A DNA stretch of 64,000 nt from Tupaia tana (taxonomy: Eukaryota > Chordata > Mammalia > Scandentia > Tupaiidae): NCBI GenBank assembly GCA_026018925.1, contig JAKSZU010000016.1, positions 4,029,501-4,093,500 of the forward strand, read 5' to 3'. Below are positions 44,588 through 58,000 of this stretch, in pieces. Position numbers and translations under genes: made by a program. The notes beneath the pieces were generated by a model. That model was not told where the DNA came from. It saw only the letters and a program-made list of their open reading frames with translations, and searched no databases. How positions within the stretch are numbered: position 1 is the first letter of the stretch; every line of letters starts with the position of its first letter.

Positions 44588-45609
44588 GAATGTTATAGCT
44601 AATATAATTTACAATTTTCCTGTGAGAGGAGTAGAGTGGCTTGTCCTGTCAGATATAAAACGCGTGAAGCTACACTGAAACAGGACACTGGTTCAGGAAC
44701 TCGGAGTCGATGAGTACATACAGGCCTACTCTGCAGGGCCAGCGGTTCTTTCTTAGTGCTCACCACCGTGCTCAGGAGGCCGCACTGACGGGTGTGAGAG
44801 ATCTGCCGTCGAGTTCAGGATAGGGAAGTGACAGCCCGGGAGCAGGGTTTTTAAAGGAGTCAGAGATGCCAGAAGCTGGAGAGAGAGGCAGTCTCAAGTG
44901 CACAGTTGACGCGAGGGCACACAGATGGCGTCAGAAGTGGACGGAGCTAATGAGAGGAGGTAGCTAGATGAGGAGGACACGAGGCCGACTGATGACAGCA
45001 GGCACAACGGGAGGAAGAGTGCCGGTGCTGATGTCCAGGGGGCTTACTGGCACAGCTGTGCACCGCTGGCCTAGAAACCGGTTTGGAGCTGGGCGTGCAC
45101 GTAGGAAGGCAGATGGAGATGGTAAAGATATACGACAAATTAAGTTCCCGCTACTGAGGAAGTGCACGTCGTGGTCAACACCGTGTTCCTTGTACGTCTT
45201 TCCAGATGTGCAGGCTCTGTGCTGTGGACAGGGCCTCCCTCATTCGTCTTTCCGTGCCACCCTGTGTAGTCCCTGGCATAGTCTGTGCTTGGCTGGCACC
45301 TGCTGAGCGAGAGTGGAGATGCTGACTCTGTGCCAGCTCTGCCACCCACCAGATCACCTTGGGCACTCTGCGCGGCACCGTCTTCGGTGTACGGAAGGAC
45401 CACAGCGATCTCACACATACCTACCTCCGAGTAGTCAGCCGTGTAAACTGCTCACGGCGTGTCTGACGCAGGGCTCGAGCTCAGTGTTAGCGACCTCTTA
45501 TTTCCTGGCATTCATGGCTTTTGTGATCTGGCTCCAGGCTGCTTTTCCAAGTTTATACCCTAATAGTAGCCTTTGCTATCCCTGCGGTCTGGAATGTGAC
45601 CATTTATGT
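44588..45609. other. SINE-free intron stretch
   Basis: About 1 kb of moderately G/C-rich sequence free of the tRNA SINE. A weak MIR-like CACCAGATCACCTTGGGC occurs at 45347. No exon is supported. Confidence 0.45.
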
Positions 45610-45850
45610 GTTTAGTAATTCATTGAACAAGCATTTTCTGAGAACTTGGTATTTGCCTGCTGCTGTTCTGGACTTTCACAGGGTTTTTGCTTCACAGACC
45701 TTACATTCTAGAGAAGACATGAACATTCAAAAGGCAGGGTTGTTCAGGTGTTACCAGGTGCTGTGAAGGAGATCAACAGCTGTGTATCGGGCAGTGATTT
45801 GTTGGGGGTGGACACTGAGGTTAATTTTGGTGTTTGAACTGAGACTTGAC
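45610..45850 (+). mobile_element. L2 3' end fragment
   Basis: AATTCATTGAACAAGCATTTTC, TGCTGTTCTGGAC, CAGACCTTACATTCTAGAG and GGTGCTGTGAAGGAG are in L2 order. Confidence 0.6.
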
Positions 45851-45923
45851 AGAGCCAGCCGTTAGACTACGTGGGACTGGGCGTTTTCAGTGTCTACTCT
45901 CTTGCCTTTTACTTTCGTCTTTA

Positions 45924-46172
45924 CTTTTTTTTGAGAGAGATTTTTGCTATGGGGTGTGTGTGCTCACTGGAGAGTCAGAGACAGAAAGTGCGAAATCACC
46001 TCTCAGGGGAAATGGCGACACTGCAGTCCCTACTCCTCCATTCTCCTCTCAGAATTATGGGCACGCACGCACATGTGCCTGGCATGAGTTTCAGGCCCCT
46101 GGATCTGGGACTTGAACTGCTGTTGACTACTTGGGAGTCCAGTGATGTAACCATTATGCCATCTGCTGGTCC
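45924..46172 (-). mobile_element. tRNA SINE, type B
   Basis: TSD TACTTTYGTCTTT. Confidence 0.9.
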
Positions 46173-46589
46173 CTACTTTTGTCTTTCAATCCTGTTTCCA
46201 CAGCTGGGATGCGTGGTTAGAAACTCAGCATCTGTTATTTACAGTGAGAATGGAGGGGAGGGAATAAACGTCATTTTCAAGGAAAAACAGAGTATGATTT
46301 GGTTACCTGTGAGCTGGAGAGACCTAAGTGTTCAGTCCATATCAGGTGTGAGTCTTGGCACCTGGAGCCTTGGTGTTAGTCAGCATGGAAGTGGAGCTTG
46401 AGTGCGTGGTTGTAGGCACGCTGCTTTGGTGTTAAATCCAGATGTTATTTTCCATCGTCTCCCAAAATAGTTGCTGGAATCATGCGGTTGATGGATGTTT
46501 AACCTGGTGATGTAATATAAATTACAGAACTGACTTGCTTTTCATCTTCTAATCATTTGCTGTTCATTTTTTTAAAAAAGTGGACTTTA

Positions 46590-46849
46590 TCTTTTTTTGG
46601 AGAGATTTTTGCTTTAGAGCGCGTGCGCTCGCCAGACATAGAGAGACAGAGAGACAGAAAGTGAGAAATCACCTCCCCCCCCAGGGGGGATGGCCACGCT
46701 GCAATCCCTTCTCCTCCATTCTCCTCCTGGGATCTTGGGCACGCACACACACGCACCCTGGGTGAGTTTAAGCCACTGGGTCTGGGACTGGAACCGCGGC
46801 CGTCTACATGGGGGTCCAGCGACATAGCCATTATGCTAACTGCTGGTCC
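46590..46849 (-). mobile_element. tRNA SINE, type A
   Basis: TSD AAAAAGTGGACTTTATCTT. Confidence 0.96.
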
Positions 46850-47029
46850 CAAAAAGTGGACTTTATCTTACCAAGAAGAGTCTGAGAATTAGCACATTAT
46901 ATTTTCTGACCCTCGGATAAGCTCTATTGGGCTATAGCGTATTAGAAACTTTTAGAGCAAAACCCTTGAGTTTTTAGTGATACTGGAGTAAATAGTTTAT
47001 CTGCATCTCTAGAGATCTTAGTTATGTTT

Positions 47030-47300
47030 TTATTTTCTTTAATTGCCAGAGGGTGCATGTACCTTTGGGGTGGAGTGTAGGTGGGGAAAGGGAGAGAGGG
47101 AATAAGAGAAAGAAAGCACATCCCGTTAGGGCATGATGATGTCACTTCCCTTTTTCCTACAATTCCATCCTGTCAGGATTTGGGGTACTCAAGCAATGCA
47201 CCCAGCATGCTATCTAAGCCAGCAGGGCCGGGGGTCAAACCGCAGTCAGCCAGGTCGGATCCAGCGCTGTGCTCAAACTCTGAGCTATGGGGCCAGCTCC
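47030..47300 (-). mobile_element. tRNA SINE, type D
   Basis: TTAATTGCCAGAGGGTGCATG; GAGCTATGGGGCCAGC. Confidence 0.68.
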
Positions 47301-47369
47301 TAGAAGTCTTTTTCTTTGTCTCTTAGGACCTTATATAAGAGAAAGTTGGGCTGCTAATTCTAATTTTTT

Positions 47370-47600
47370 AAATAAGTAATTTTTTTTTCCATGATAGAGA
47401 CCTAGTATACACAAGAGCAAGAGACAGAGACAGGCATGCATTCCTGACAGGGTGTGGCTACACTGTGGCTCCGTTTGCCCAGTCCTCCAGTTACAAGGAT
47501 CTTGGTGGGGGTGTATACCCAGCATGTTTCAGTTTGACTTGGGATCCCAATCCGCAGTCAGCCATGTGGCCTCCAGCACTGCAAATCAAGCTACTGTTTG
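47370..47600 (-). mobile_element. tRNA SINE, type D
   Basis: CATTCCTGACAGGGTGTGGC and CCGCAGTCAGCCATGTGG; the edges are unclear. It ends about 165 bp before the fourth coding exon. Confidence 0.5.
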
Positions 47601-47649
47601 CACTCCCGAGGCTCGCCTAATTTCTACAGAATTTGTTTGGGCTTATTGA

Positions 47650-48440
<791 letters not shown>

Positions 48441-48690
48441 AGGGCTAGCCGGAGGCATGGCGGTCCAGGCAGGTGGATCCCACATGGCCGCCTGTGCGTT
48501 TGATCCCGTACCGAGCAGCTGGAGAAGCATGCCGGGTGCGTGTAGGTGCATGCCCAAAATCCTGAGAGGAAAAGGGATTCTGGTGTGGCCATTCCCCCCG
48601 GGGAGTGCTTTCTCGCTTTCTCTCTTTCTCCCTCTTGCTCTGTCTCTGGCGAGTACACTCGCCCCATAGCAGATTAAAAGAGAAAGAAGT
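48441..48690 (+). mobile_element. tRNA SINE, type D
   Basis: GGGCTAGCCGGAGGCATGG head, GGTGGATCCCACATGG; CGCCCCATAGCAGATTAAAA tail. Confidence 0.75.
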
Positions 48691-49418
48691 GAATGTGAAG
48701 CTGTGATGAGTGTCAGTGAAGGAAATAAGCGGCCAAAGTGCAGCACTAGTAGAAATTGCCATTAGTATAACCCTTTTAGAAAGAAGTTGATCGATATCTT
48801 TTAAATAGATTTAAAATGGTTAATGCTTACCAACCAGGTGATCTCTGGTGTAGTAATGTATATGTGGAGAGTGACGAAGGTGGGGAAAAGTTGAAGTGTA
48901 TGAAAGTCTCCCTCGCTACCAGGCTAGTAAGGTGACTCCTTGGGACACAGTCTACACGAGCAGAAAAATCCGCGCACAGGCTCCTGGAGGGGGGTGCGGC
49001 AGAGTACCTCTTGAATGTGGCCGGCTCTGCCACTTTACCTTTCAGAAAGGCTGTCCACTTGCCCTTCTGCCACAGGTAGAAAGTCCCATTTTCTTTTTTC
49101 TCCTTCACGTTATTTAAAAAGAGAAAACAAAGGCAAAAATTGAAAGGTGTTCTTTGTGGAAAGACAGATGCTTTTACTTATTGTTAATATAATCAGTGGA
49201 TCAGAGTAAAAGTATTCCAGAGAAACAGCCTCTTTATTCTGTTAAGAATAGAGTGTACAAAAAAAAAATTTTGGGGGGGGGGTACTAGAGTAATTTGTAG
49301 ACTGTATAGGGAAAATACTGAAGTTTAAAGACTTTAGTATAAAAGGTATGACTTGAAAACTTTGTGAAGGCAAAGCCTGAGCATACACATGCCTATAATT
49401 AGGTTGGAGAAGGAATTT
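48691..49418. other. Intron sequence without recognised features
   Basis: Contains A9 and G9 homopolymers near 49260-49280; otherwise unremarkable. Confidence 0.5.
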
Positions 49419-49630
49419 TAATTTTTAATTTTATTGCCAGAGAGCATGAGCACTCACCAGAGAAAAGGAGAGGGAGGAAACCCCCCGCCATGGGACGAGG
49501 TCACGTTGCATTTCTCCATCTTGTTGGGATTTTGGACATTCATACATGCATACCCCACGTGTTTCCTGAGCCACTGGGGCTGAGATTCAAACTACCGGGT
49601 TGGCTACCTCAGTTAACCGGCAGGCCCCGG
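49419..49630 (-). mobile_element. tRNA SINE, type D
   Basis: TTATTGCCAGAGAGCATGAGC; TTAACCGGCAGGCCCC. Confidence 0.65.
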
Positions 49631-50646
<1,016 letters not shown>

Positions 50647-50895
50647 TAAGTGCTGGCATTGCCCCCTGAGCCGGTTCTGCTCGGCTGCTTTCTGCAGTCT
50701 GAAAATTGTGAGCAGCCGCATGGCGTTAGAGTGGCTGTAGGTCCCATTTTACTGTAATGAGCCTCATTTGACTTCTTAATACCAATATTTTAAAGTTGTT
50801 TCATTATCTTCTTTTCCCCTGTTTTTGGAGGGATTTACGTCTTCAGTCTTTACTTATAGCCAAATAAATATACATAGGAAATGAGTAACTTCTCT

Positions 50896-51156
50896 CTTTT
50901 TTATTTTTTATTTTTGGAGAGGTTTTTGCTATAGGGTGCGTGTGCTCGCCAGACAAACAGAGAGACAGAAAGCGAGAAATCACCCCCCAGGGGGGATGGC
51001 CACGCCGCAATCCCTTCTCCTCCATTCTCCTCTCGGGATCTTGGGCACGCACGCACACGCGCCCGGCGTGAGTTTAAGCCACCGGGTCCGGGACGCAAAC
51101 CGTGGTCGACTACATGGGAGTCCAGTGATGTAGCCATTATGCTAACTGCTGGTCCC
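50896..51156 (-). mobile_element. tRNA SINE, type A
   Basis: TSD GARATGAGTAACTTCT. Its + strand acceptor-like GCTATAG|GG (50934) lies 289 bp after the fifth CUL2 coding exon, with a GTGAGT at 51068. Confidence 0.96.
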
Positions 51157-51649
51157 GGAGATGAGTAACTTCTTAAGTGTGCTCTCAGTTTAAGCCTGAC
51201 GAGGATTACCTGTCAGGACGAGAGAGGTCTCTAGTTGGTCGGTGGCCTCTCTGCCTGGATGTTAGCATCAGCTCCATGCCTATTATTGCGAGGTGGGTTT
51301 TGAGAGACGGACTTCCCGCCCTACCCTCAGCCCAGAGTAGTTGACTCTTGCCCCAGTTGGCTCTGTGACAGAGTCTGGGACAGAGTTTTCCTGTAGAGCT
51401 CAGAGTACAGTATCCTTGGGTCAGCTTTAGGGAAATGAGAGCACTCCGTCACACAAATATAAAAAGTCCCAGGATTTTGGAACCTATACAGGAATTACCT
51501 AGACCAGTGAATTACAGTGGTATGGTAATGGCCACGCTATTCTTGAAGAGCTAGATAGGGAGTTTTTATGTGAGGAATAATTTGTTAAACCATTATTCCT
51601 ACTAAGTGACTATAAATAGGAAATTAGGGTTTAAGTCAATGCCGGGGGG
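51157..51649. other. Intron sequence without recognised features
   Basis: Searched specifically for the next CUL2 exon (Asp-Arg-Gly-Gly); not present. Confidence 0.5.
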
Positions 51650-51893
51650 AGGCAGCAGGTGGTGTAGTGGTTAAGGTGCTGGACTCCCACATAGCAGTTT
51701 TAGTCCTGGGTCCAGCGGCTTGAAACTCATGCTGGGTGCACGTGTAAGTGTGCCCACAATCCCAAGAGGACAAGGGGTTGCAGCATGGCCATCCCCAGGG
51801 GATAATTTCTCACTTTCTGTCTCTTTCTTTCTCCCTGTCTCCCTGGTGAGCGCATGTACCCTATAGCAAAATCTCTCTCAAAAAAACAAAAAA
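51650..51893 (+). mobile_element. tRNA SINE, type B
   Basis: GGCAGCAGGTGGTGTAGTGG; B box shortened; CCCTATAGCAAAATCTCTC tail. Confidence 0.88.
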
Positions 51894-51964
51894 TAGATGC
51901 ACTGGCTTGCACACGTACACACACACCACAAAAGAAGATAACAAAAATAGTGTTTCTAATGTTT

Positions 51965-52190
51965 ACCTATTTATTTCAGAGCTCGTAGTACCGAGAGAGA
52001 GAGTGAGAAGGCTGTCCAGCAGTGCTTGGTACGCTGCTCGCCCTTTTCTGTAGTCCTGCCCCCAGGATCCTGGTCATATGTGCATGTACCTGATATGTGT
52101 TCAGACCAGCCGGGCGGGGGACTCAAACTGTAGTCACCATGGCTTCTGGCTCAGGGGTACAGTATGCTACCAGCTAATGCCAAGGAGGTT
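51965..52190 (-). mobile_element. tRNA SINE, type D
   Basis: CTCGTAGTACCGAGAGAGAG; GACTCAAACTGTAGTCACCATGG; heavily diverged. Confidence 0.5.
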
Positions 52191-52429
52191 GGACCAAGAA
52201 AAAAGTTCTCAGTTTAACTTTACTACCAAATAGATGTAGGTGGTAGCAGCTACTAACTCGGTTTTAAAAAATTGCCTGTGATCATTTTAATGATTTCATT
52301 ATTTCCAGAGACAAAAAAGGCAATTGTAAAGCTGTGGTTAGAACAAATTGTTTTATTTTCTCTTTTTTCTGCTTGACTTTGATGAACTAAAAGAATACTT
52401 TCAACAAGATATATACGTTCTACAATAGG

Positions 52430-52573
52430 GGCCAGCAAGTCGTGGTGTTGAGACACTGGACCCCCACATGGGTGACTGGTTCAAGTCCTAGACCTGCAGC
52501 TTGCTTTCTCCCTCTCCCTCTCTCTCTCTGGTCAAATTGAAGAATAATAATAAATAAAATAAATAAATAATTC
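52430..52573 (+). mobile_element. tRNA SINE, type C
   Basis: GGGGCCAGCAAGTCGTGG head; GGTCAAATTGAAGAATAATA tail. Confidence 0.88.
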
Positions 52574-52823
52574 CTTTTTTTTTTAAAGAGAGATTTTTGC
52601 TGTAGGACATGTGTGCTGACTGGAGAGACAGACAGGAAGCGAGAAATCACAGCCCCCCAGGGGTGATGGCCAGGCCACAGTTCCTTCTCCTCCGTTCTTT
52701 CAGAATTTTGGACACGTATGCACGTGTGCTCAGCGTGAGTTTAAGCCACCCGGTCTGGGACTCAAACCGCAGTCAACTCTGTGGGAATCCAGTGACATAA
52801 CCATTACATCATCTGCTGGTCCT
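52574..52823 (-). mobile_element. tRNA SINE, type B
   Basis: TSD AAATAARTAATTCCT in the tail of the preceding SINE. Confidence 0.9.
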
Positions 52824-52939
52824 AAATAAGTAATTCCTAAGAAAAAAAAGTTTCATAATGTCTTTTGCTAAGAACTGAACTTCTTTCCTCACTTAGAATT
52901 TACCTATTATACATTAAAATATAATAAAATTTAAAAAAA

Positions 52940-53193
52940 TTATTTTCTCTTTTAAAAAGAGTTTATTTCCCAGAGGGTTCATGCACTCACCAGAAAGCTA
53001 CAGAGTGAGAGGGGGAATACATCCTCAGTGGGGTGTGGTTTACCGGTCTCTTCTTCGTTGCTCCTTCTGATTGGATTTTTGGACATACACACATGCCTGG
53101 CATGTTTCCTGATCTGCTGAAGCTGAAATTTAAACTGCATGGTTGTCTGTGGGAGCTGGTGCTCCTAACCTCTAGGCCATGGCATCAGCACTG
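52940..53193 (-). mobile_element. tRNA SINE, type D
   Basis: TTCCCAGAGGGTTCATGCAC; TAGGCCATGGCATCAGC. Confidence 0.62.
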
Positions 53194-53215
53194 TGACAGT
53201 TTTCTAAAGGTACTT

Positions 53216-53433
53216 TTTTTTTTTTGAAAGATGTAGAACATCTTTTTGAAAAAAAAGTTATTTATTTACTTTTATTTATTATTATTTTTAAAATTTTTGT
53301 TATATATCACGTGGCCTCAGCAGAGAGAGAAAGAGAGGGAAAGTGAGGAAGCAGGCTTCCAGTTCTGGGACTGAAGTCATGGTCGGCCACGGGGAGTCCA
53401 GTGCCATAACCAGCACCCCGCTTGTTGGCCCCT
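53216..53433 (-). mobile_element. tRNA SINE, type C
   Basis: TSD TCTAAAKGTACTTTT; CGCTTGTTGGCCCC. Confidence 0.85.
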
Positions 53434-53504
53434 TCTAAATGTACTTTTATGAAGTGTCTTTCTTAATATAATTTTGTTACAACCAAGTACATGTCTTTTA
53501 AAGT

Positions 53505-53662
53505 ATTATTTAATTTTCTTTATTTTTATTTTAGTTTGCTATAGGGCATGTGTGCACGTGTGAGAGAGAGGCAGAGAGAAAGCAGGCCATAAGTCTGGGA
53601 TTTGAATGACAGTCAACCATGTGGGAGTCCAGCCCCCTAACCACCATGCCACCTGCTGGCCC
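53505..53662 (-). mobile_element. tRNA SINE, type C
   Basis: TTTGCTATAGGGCATGTGTGC; CCACCTGCTGGCCCC. Confidence 0.88.
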
Positions 53663-53682
53663 CTCAACCAAATAAAATTTTT

Positions 53683-53857
53683 TGAAGAATTTTATTCATT
53701 TATTTATTCTAATTTGACTATAGAGAGACACATACAGAGAGAAAGAGAGAGGCGGGGTGGGAAGTGAGAAAGCAAGCCACCAGGTCCAGGACTCGAACTG
53801 AGGTTGGCTATGTAGGAGTGTCTGACACCTTAACCACCATGCCACCTGTTGGTCCCC
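53683..53857 (-). mobile_element. tRNA SINE, type C
   Basis: TAATTTGACTATAGAGAGAC; CCACCTGTTGGTCCC; AACCAAATRARTTTT flanks. Confidence 0.87.
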
Positions 53858-53869
53858 TAACCAAATGAG

Positions 53870-54113
53870 TTTTAGAAATTTGTCAGAGGGCGCATACGTT
53901 TTCCAGAGAGATACAGAGAGAGGAAAAATGATAAAGGCCTTCACAGAGTATAATTATGCTGCAGTCCTTTCTCCTTTTTCCCTGCTTTGTGATTTTGGAC
54001 ATGTACACACACTTGCCCAGTGTGTTTTTCAAGCTGACAGGTTGACAACTCAAACTGGGTACTTGACCATGTAGAACCCAGTTACCTTAACTATTGTACC
54101 ACAGACTGGCCCT
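53870..54113 (-). mobile_element. tRNA SINE, type D
   Basis: AAATTTGTCAGAGGGCGCATA; CCACAGACTGGCCC. Confidence 0.65.
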
Positions 54114-54162
54114 AAGTCAGCACATTTTTAAGTGTGTTAGCTTGTTAAAAATGGATTTGATG

Positions 54163-54330
54163 GGGCCGACAGGTGGCATGGTGGTTAAGGTGCTGGACTC
54201 CCACACGGCTGACCACAGTTCAAGTTCTGGATCTAGCGGCTTACTTTCTCTCTGGTCAAATTTTTTTTTTTTTTTTTTCTGGTCAAATTTTTAAAAATAA
54301 ATTTATTATTAAATTAAGTAATTATTTTAA
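54163..54330 (+). mobile_element. tRNA SINE, type C, end duplicated
   Basis: TSD AAAAATGGATTTGATG. TCTGGTCAAATTTTT occurs twice around a T-run. Confidence 0.92.
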
Positions 54331-54381
54331 AAAATGGATTTGATGAAGAAAATTAAAGTTCTATATAAGAAAAATAATACA

Positions 54382-54665
54382 AGGACCAGCAGTTGGCATA
54401 ATGGCTATGTCGCTGGACTCCATGTAGTTGACTGCGGTTCGAGTCCCAGACCTGGTGGCTTAAACTCACACCAGACGCGTGTGTGTGCATGCGTGCCCAA
54501 GATCCCAAGAGGAGAATGAAGAGAAGGGATTTCGGGTGGCCATCCCCCCTTGGGGGGTGATTTCTTGCTTTCTGTGTCTCTGTGTCTTTCTGTCTTTCTG
54601 GCGAGCGCACACGCCCTATAGCAAAAACCTCTCAAAAAAAAGAAGGAAAAAAAAGAAAGAAAAAA
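54382..54665 (+). mobile_element. tRNA SINE, type A
   Basis: TSD GAAAAATRATACAA; intact B box. Confidence 0.95.
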
Positions 54666-54719
54666 GAAAAATGATACAACTATGGGGTATTCTGGAAAAG
54701 ACAGACTGTCTGGTCAAGG

Positions 54720-54840
54720 GTAAACGTACTTGTGCCCATGATGTCTTAGGCCGACTCAGGGATCTGAACCTGTGGTAGGCCATGTGACTTCCAGAGTTGT
54801 AGTTCAGTTTGCATCTACTGCGCCACCAGCCTGGGCCAGG
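54720..54840 (-). mobile_element. tRNA SINE head fragment, type D
   Basis: GATCTGAACCTGTGGTAGGCC and CGCCACCAGCCTGGGCC. Confidence 0.5.
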
Positions 54841-55044
54841 AGCTTATATTTTTACAAAGCTGACCAAAGGATATTTATACGTCTAGTCCACACCAGTGTT
54901 TGTCTAGCACTGGTTTTTATGCTAAATAACTGTCTGTTCACTTATTTTATAATTTTTATTGGAGTGTCTCCTTTTCTCTTTTGACTTTCTTTCTTACATA
55001 TGTATTAATAATTCTAAAAAAATATTCTTCTTAAAAGTTTAAAC

Positions 55045-55200
55045 GGGGGGCTGGCAGTTGGCATGGTGGTTAAGGGCTCTGGACTCCCACATGGCTGACC
55101 GTGGTTCAAGTCTCAAACCTGGTGGTTTGCTTTCTCACTTTTTCTCTCTCTCTGTCCCTCTCTGGGGAAATTAAAATACATAAATAAATAAAGTTAAGGG
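55045..55200 (+). mobile_element. tRNA SINE, type C
   Basis: GGGGGCTGGCAGTTGGCATGG; TSD AAAAGTTTAAAC. Confidence 0.9.
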
Positions 55201-55349
55201 GAAAGAAAAGTTTAAACAGAGAATCAATTAGTGGTTAGTGTGAAAGTCTAAGATAGTATGAGGAAATTCCTTTATGGTAATAGAACAGTTCTGTATCTTG
55301 AATATAGTAATAGTATCATTAATCTACATACATGATAAAATTGCATAGA

Positions 55350-55351
55350 AG

Positions 55352-55390
<39 letters not shown>

Positions 55391-55592
55391 TCACCGGAGA
55401 GACAGACACAGTGAGAAATCACCCCCGGAGGGATGGCCATTCTACAATTCCTTCTCCATTCCGGATTTTGGGATTTTGGGCATGCATGCAAATGTACCCA
55501 GTATGAGTTTCAAACCACTAAGTCTGGGACTCGAACCACAGTTGACCATGTGGGAGTTCAGAACCTTGACCACTATGCCATCTGCTAGCTCC
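55350..55592 (-). mobile_element. tRNA SINE, type B
   Basis: The T-run end is replaced by (AC)17; GCCATCTGCTAGCTCC. Confidence 0.82.
55353..55386 (+). repeat. (AC)17 microsatellite
   Basis: An uninterrupted AC run replaces the usual T-run end of the antisense SINE that follows. Confidence 0.97.
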
Positions 55593-55768
55593 ACCAGTCT
55601 TAATTTGTAGTTTTTGATATTGTGCCATAGTTTTGTAAGCTAACTCCACTGGAGAAATCTGGTTGTGGGTACACAGACTCTATTATTTTTATAACTTCCT
55701 GTGAGTCTATAACTTTTTCAAAATAAATTTTTTCCAGTTTAAATAGTGCATAAAATGTGAATATTTTG

Positions 55769-55946
55769 GGGCCAGCTGGTGGCATGGTAGTTGGGGTGCT
55801 GGACTCCCACATGGCCAACAGTGGTTCAAGTCCCAGACCTGGAGGCTTGCTTTCTCACTTTCCCTCTCTGTCTCTCTGGTGAGTGCATGTGCCCTATATC
55901 AAAATTGAAAAATAATAATAAATAAGAATTACATAAATAATTTTTT
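55769..55946 (+). mobile_element. tRNA SINE, type C
   Basis: TSD AATGTGAATATTTK; GGGGCCAGCTGGTGGCATGG. Confidence 0.92.
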
Positions 55947-56494
55947 AATGTGAATATTTGTTTTCTTCCTTATTCCTTGAATTTCCTTTTCTTTCCTGAG
56001 TAACTTCTGATAACAGTAGTTTGGATGTACCTTTCTGTTTAAGTAAAGTGGCTTTCTTCTCTTTGAGGGTAGGGTACCTTTGCATGTGCTCTTCAGGAAC
56101 ACAAAAGCTGTGGAACCTTCCTACATAAAAATACTTGGTATGCATATACATAAAAGGTTTTATGTCATTTAAAAAAGGTTTATTGGATCCTGGGGTCAGA
56201 ATTGCTGCATTTGCATTTACTTAATGGGTCCTCTGTCCTCATGGGAATAATTAGGCAAACTGTAAGCAGAAATGAGTCTCCACACTTACTGTTTGTTGGC
56301 TGTTTTTATTTCTCAGGAAGTATTATCTCAGGAACAAGGCAGTTGTGCCTTAACCCCTCTCTGGAAACCAGAATTGTTCTTGCTGCTCTGCACTCCTGCA
56401 TATACATTATATCACCTAGAACAATTCCTGTGGTATTGAATTTTAATTGACACTGTAAGCTAGTTTGGAGATAGTTTGTATCTTTGCAGTATTT

Positions 56495-56769
56495 TTTGTT
56501 TTTAAGGTTTTTGTCATAGGGTGTGTATGCTCCCTGGAGAGAGAGAGAGAGACAGTGAGAGGGAAAGTGAGAAATCACCACTCCCTGCTGGGGGGGGGGG
56601 GGGGGGGGGCGGCGGCCACACCACAATTCCTTCTCTTCCATTCTCCTGGGATTTTGGATGTGTATGCACACATACCTGGAATGAGCTTCAAGCCACCAGA
56701 TCTGGGACTCGAACCATGGTCGGCCATGTGGGACTCTAGCAATTTAACCAGTATGCCCACTTGCTGACC
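56495..56769 (-). mobile_element. tRNA SINE, type B, with a G20 run
   Basis: AAGGTTTTTGTCATAGGGTG; the core CCCC...GGGG palindrome has become a G20 tract (56590-56609). Confidence 0.85.
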
Positions 56770-56934
56770 TGTGTCTTCACAATATTAAGTCTTCTATCCA
56801 TGAACGTAATAAACATATCTGTTTATTATTCTTTCTTTAATAACTTCTCAAAGCATCCATAGGTTTGTCTGTAAAGAGTCTGCATGCTTGTTATTAGTTT
56901 ATTTCAAGATACTTGATATTCTCTGATACTATTT

Positions 56935-57106
56935 CTTTTTAAAAAATTATTTATTATTATTATTATTTTTCAATTTGCTATAGAGCACGTGTGCTCACCA
57001 GAGAGAGAGAGGGGAAATGAAAAAGCAAGTCACCAGATCCAGGACTCAAACCCATGGTCAGCCATGTGGAAATCCAGCACCTTAACCACCATGCCACCCA
57101 TTGGCC
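56935..57106 (-). mobile_element. tRNA SINE, type C
   Basis: TTTGCTATAGAGCACGTGTGC; flanked by CTCTGATACTATTTC on both sides. Confidence 0.92.
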
Positions 57107-57125
57107 CTCTCTGATACTATTTCTT

Positions 57126-57383
57126 TTCTTTTTTTTTTGGAGAGGTTTTTGCTATATGGCACATAAGCTCTCCAGAAAGACAGAAAGAGACAGATAGAAA
57201 GCGAGAAATCACCCCCCAGGGGGATGGCCACGCCACAATCCCTTCTCCTCCACTCTTTTCTCTGGATCTTGGGCACGCACACACATGTGCCCAGCATGAG
57301 TTTAAGCCACGGGGTCTGGGACTCGAACTGCGGTCGACTACATGGGAGTTCAGCGACATAGCTATTACGTAACTGCTGGTCCC
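57126..57383 (-). mobile_element. tRNA SINE, type A
   Basis: Inserted in the right-hand duplicate of the preceding SINE, creating a third CTCTGATACTATTTC (57384). Confidence 0.95.
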
Positions 57384-57412
57384 CCTCTGATACTATTTCA
57401 AAAAGTACATTC

Positions 57413-57648
57413 TAGGGCTGGCCTAATAGTGTAGTGGTTAAGGGAGCCAGATCCCATATGGTTGACTGTGATTTGAATCTTGCCCTGCAGACTTGAAAAA
57501 CATGCTGGGTGCATGTGTATGTGTGCCCAAATCCTAATGGGATGGAGAGAGAGGAGGGGAAGATTGCAGTGTGACCACATCCCATCAGGGGTGCTTTTTC
57601 TTTCTTTATAGTGAATGCACATGCCCTCTGGCAAGTTAAAAAAAAAAA
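57413..57648 (+). mobile_element. tRNA SINE, type D
   Basis: GGGCTGGCCTAATAGTGTAG head; TSD AGTRYRTTCTA. Confidence 0.82.
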
Positions 57649-57826
57649 AGTGTGTTCTATATAATTATGTGTTCTGTTTGTTTTCTACTAGTGTGTAAAA
57701 ATGCATCTGACTTTATAAATCTTATATTCAGCCATTTTGTTAAATTCTGTTATTTGTAATTTGTGCATATTTGGGGGTTTTTATGTAAGCTGTCATTATC
57801 TGCGAATAATGATAGTTTTGTTTCCT

Positions 57827-57828
<2 letters not shown>

Positions 57829-57866
<38 letters not shown>
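57829..57866 (+). repeat. (GT)19 microsatellite
   Basis: An uninterrupted GT run within the antisense L1 ORF2 fragment. Confidence 0.97.
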
Positions 57867-57867
<1 letters not shown>

Positions 57868-58000
57868 CACCTTAATGCATTGACTAGAACCTCCAAAGCA
57901 ATGTTGAAGAGAAGTGGTGGATAGTGAGCATTTTTGTGTCATTGCTGATTTTAAAGGTTACCTATTACATTTCTTCATTTAAGATGATGCTGCCTCTAGG

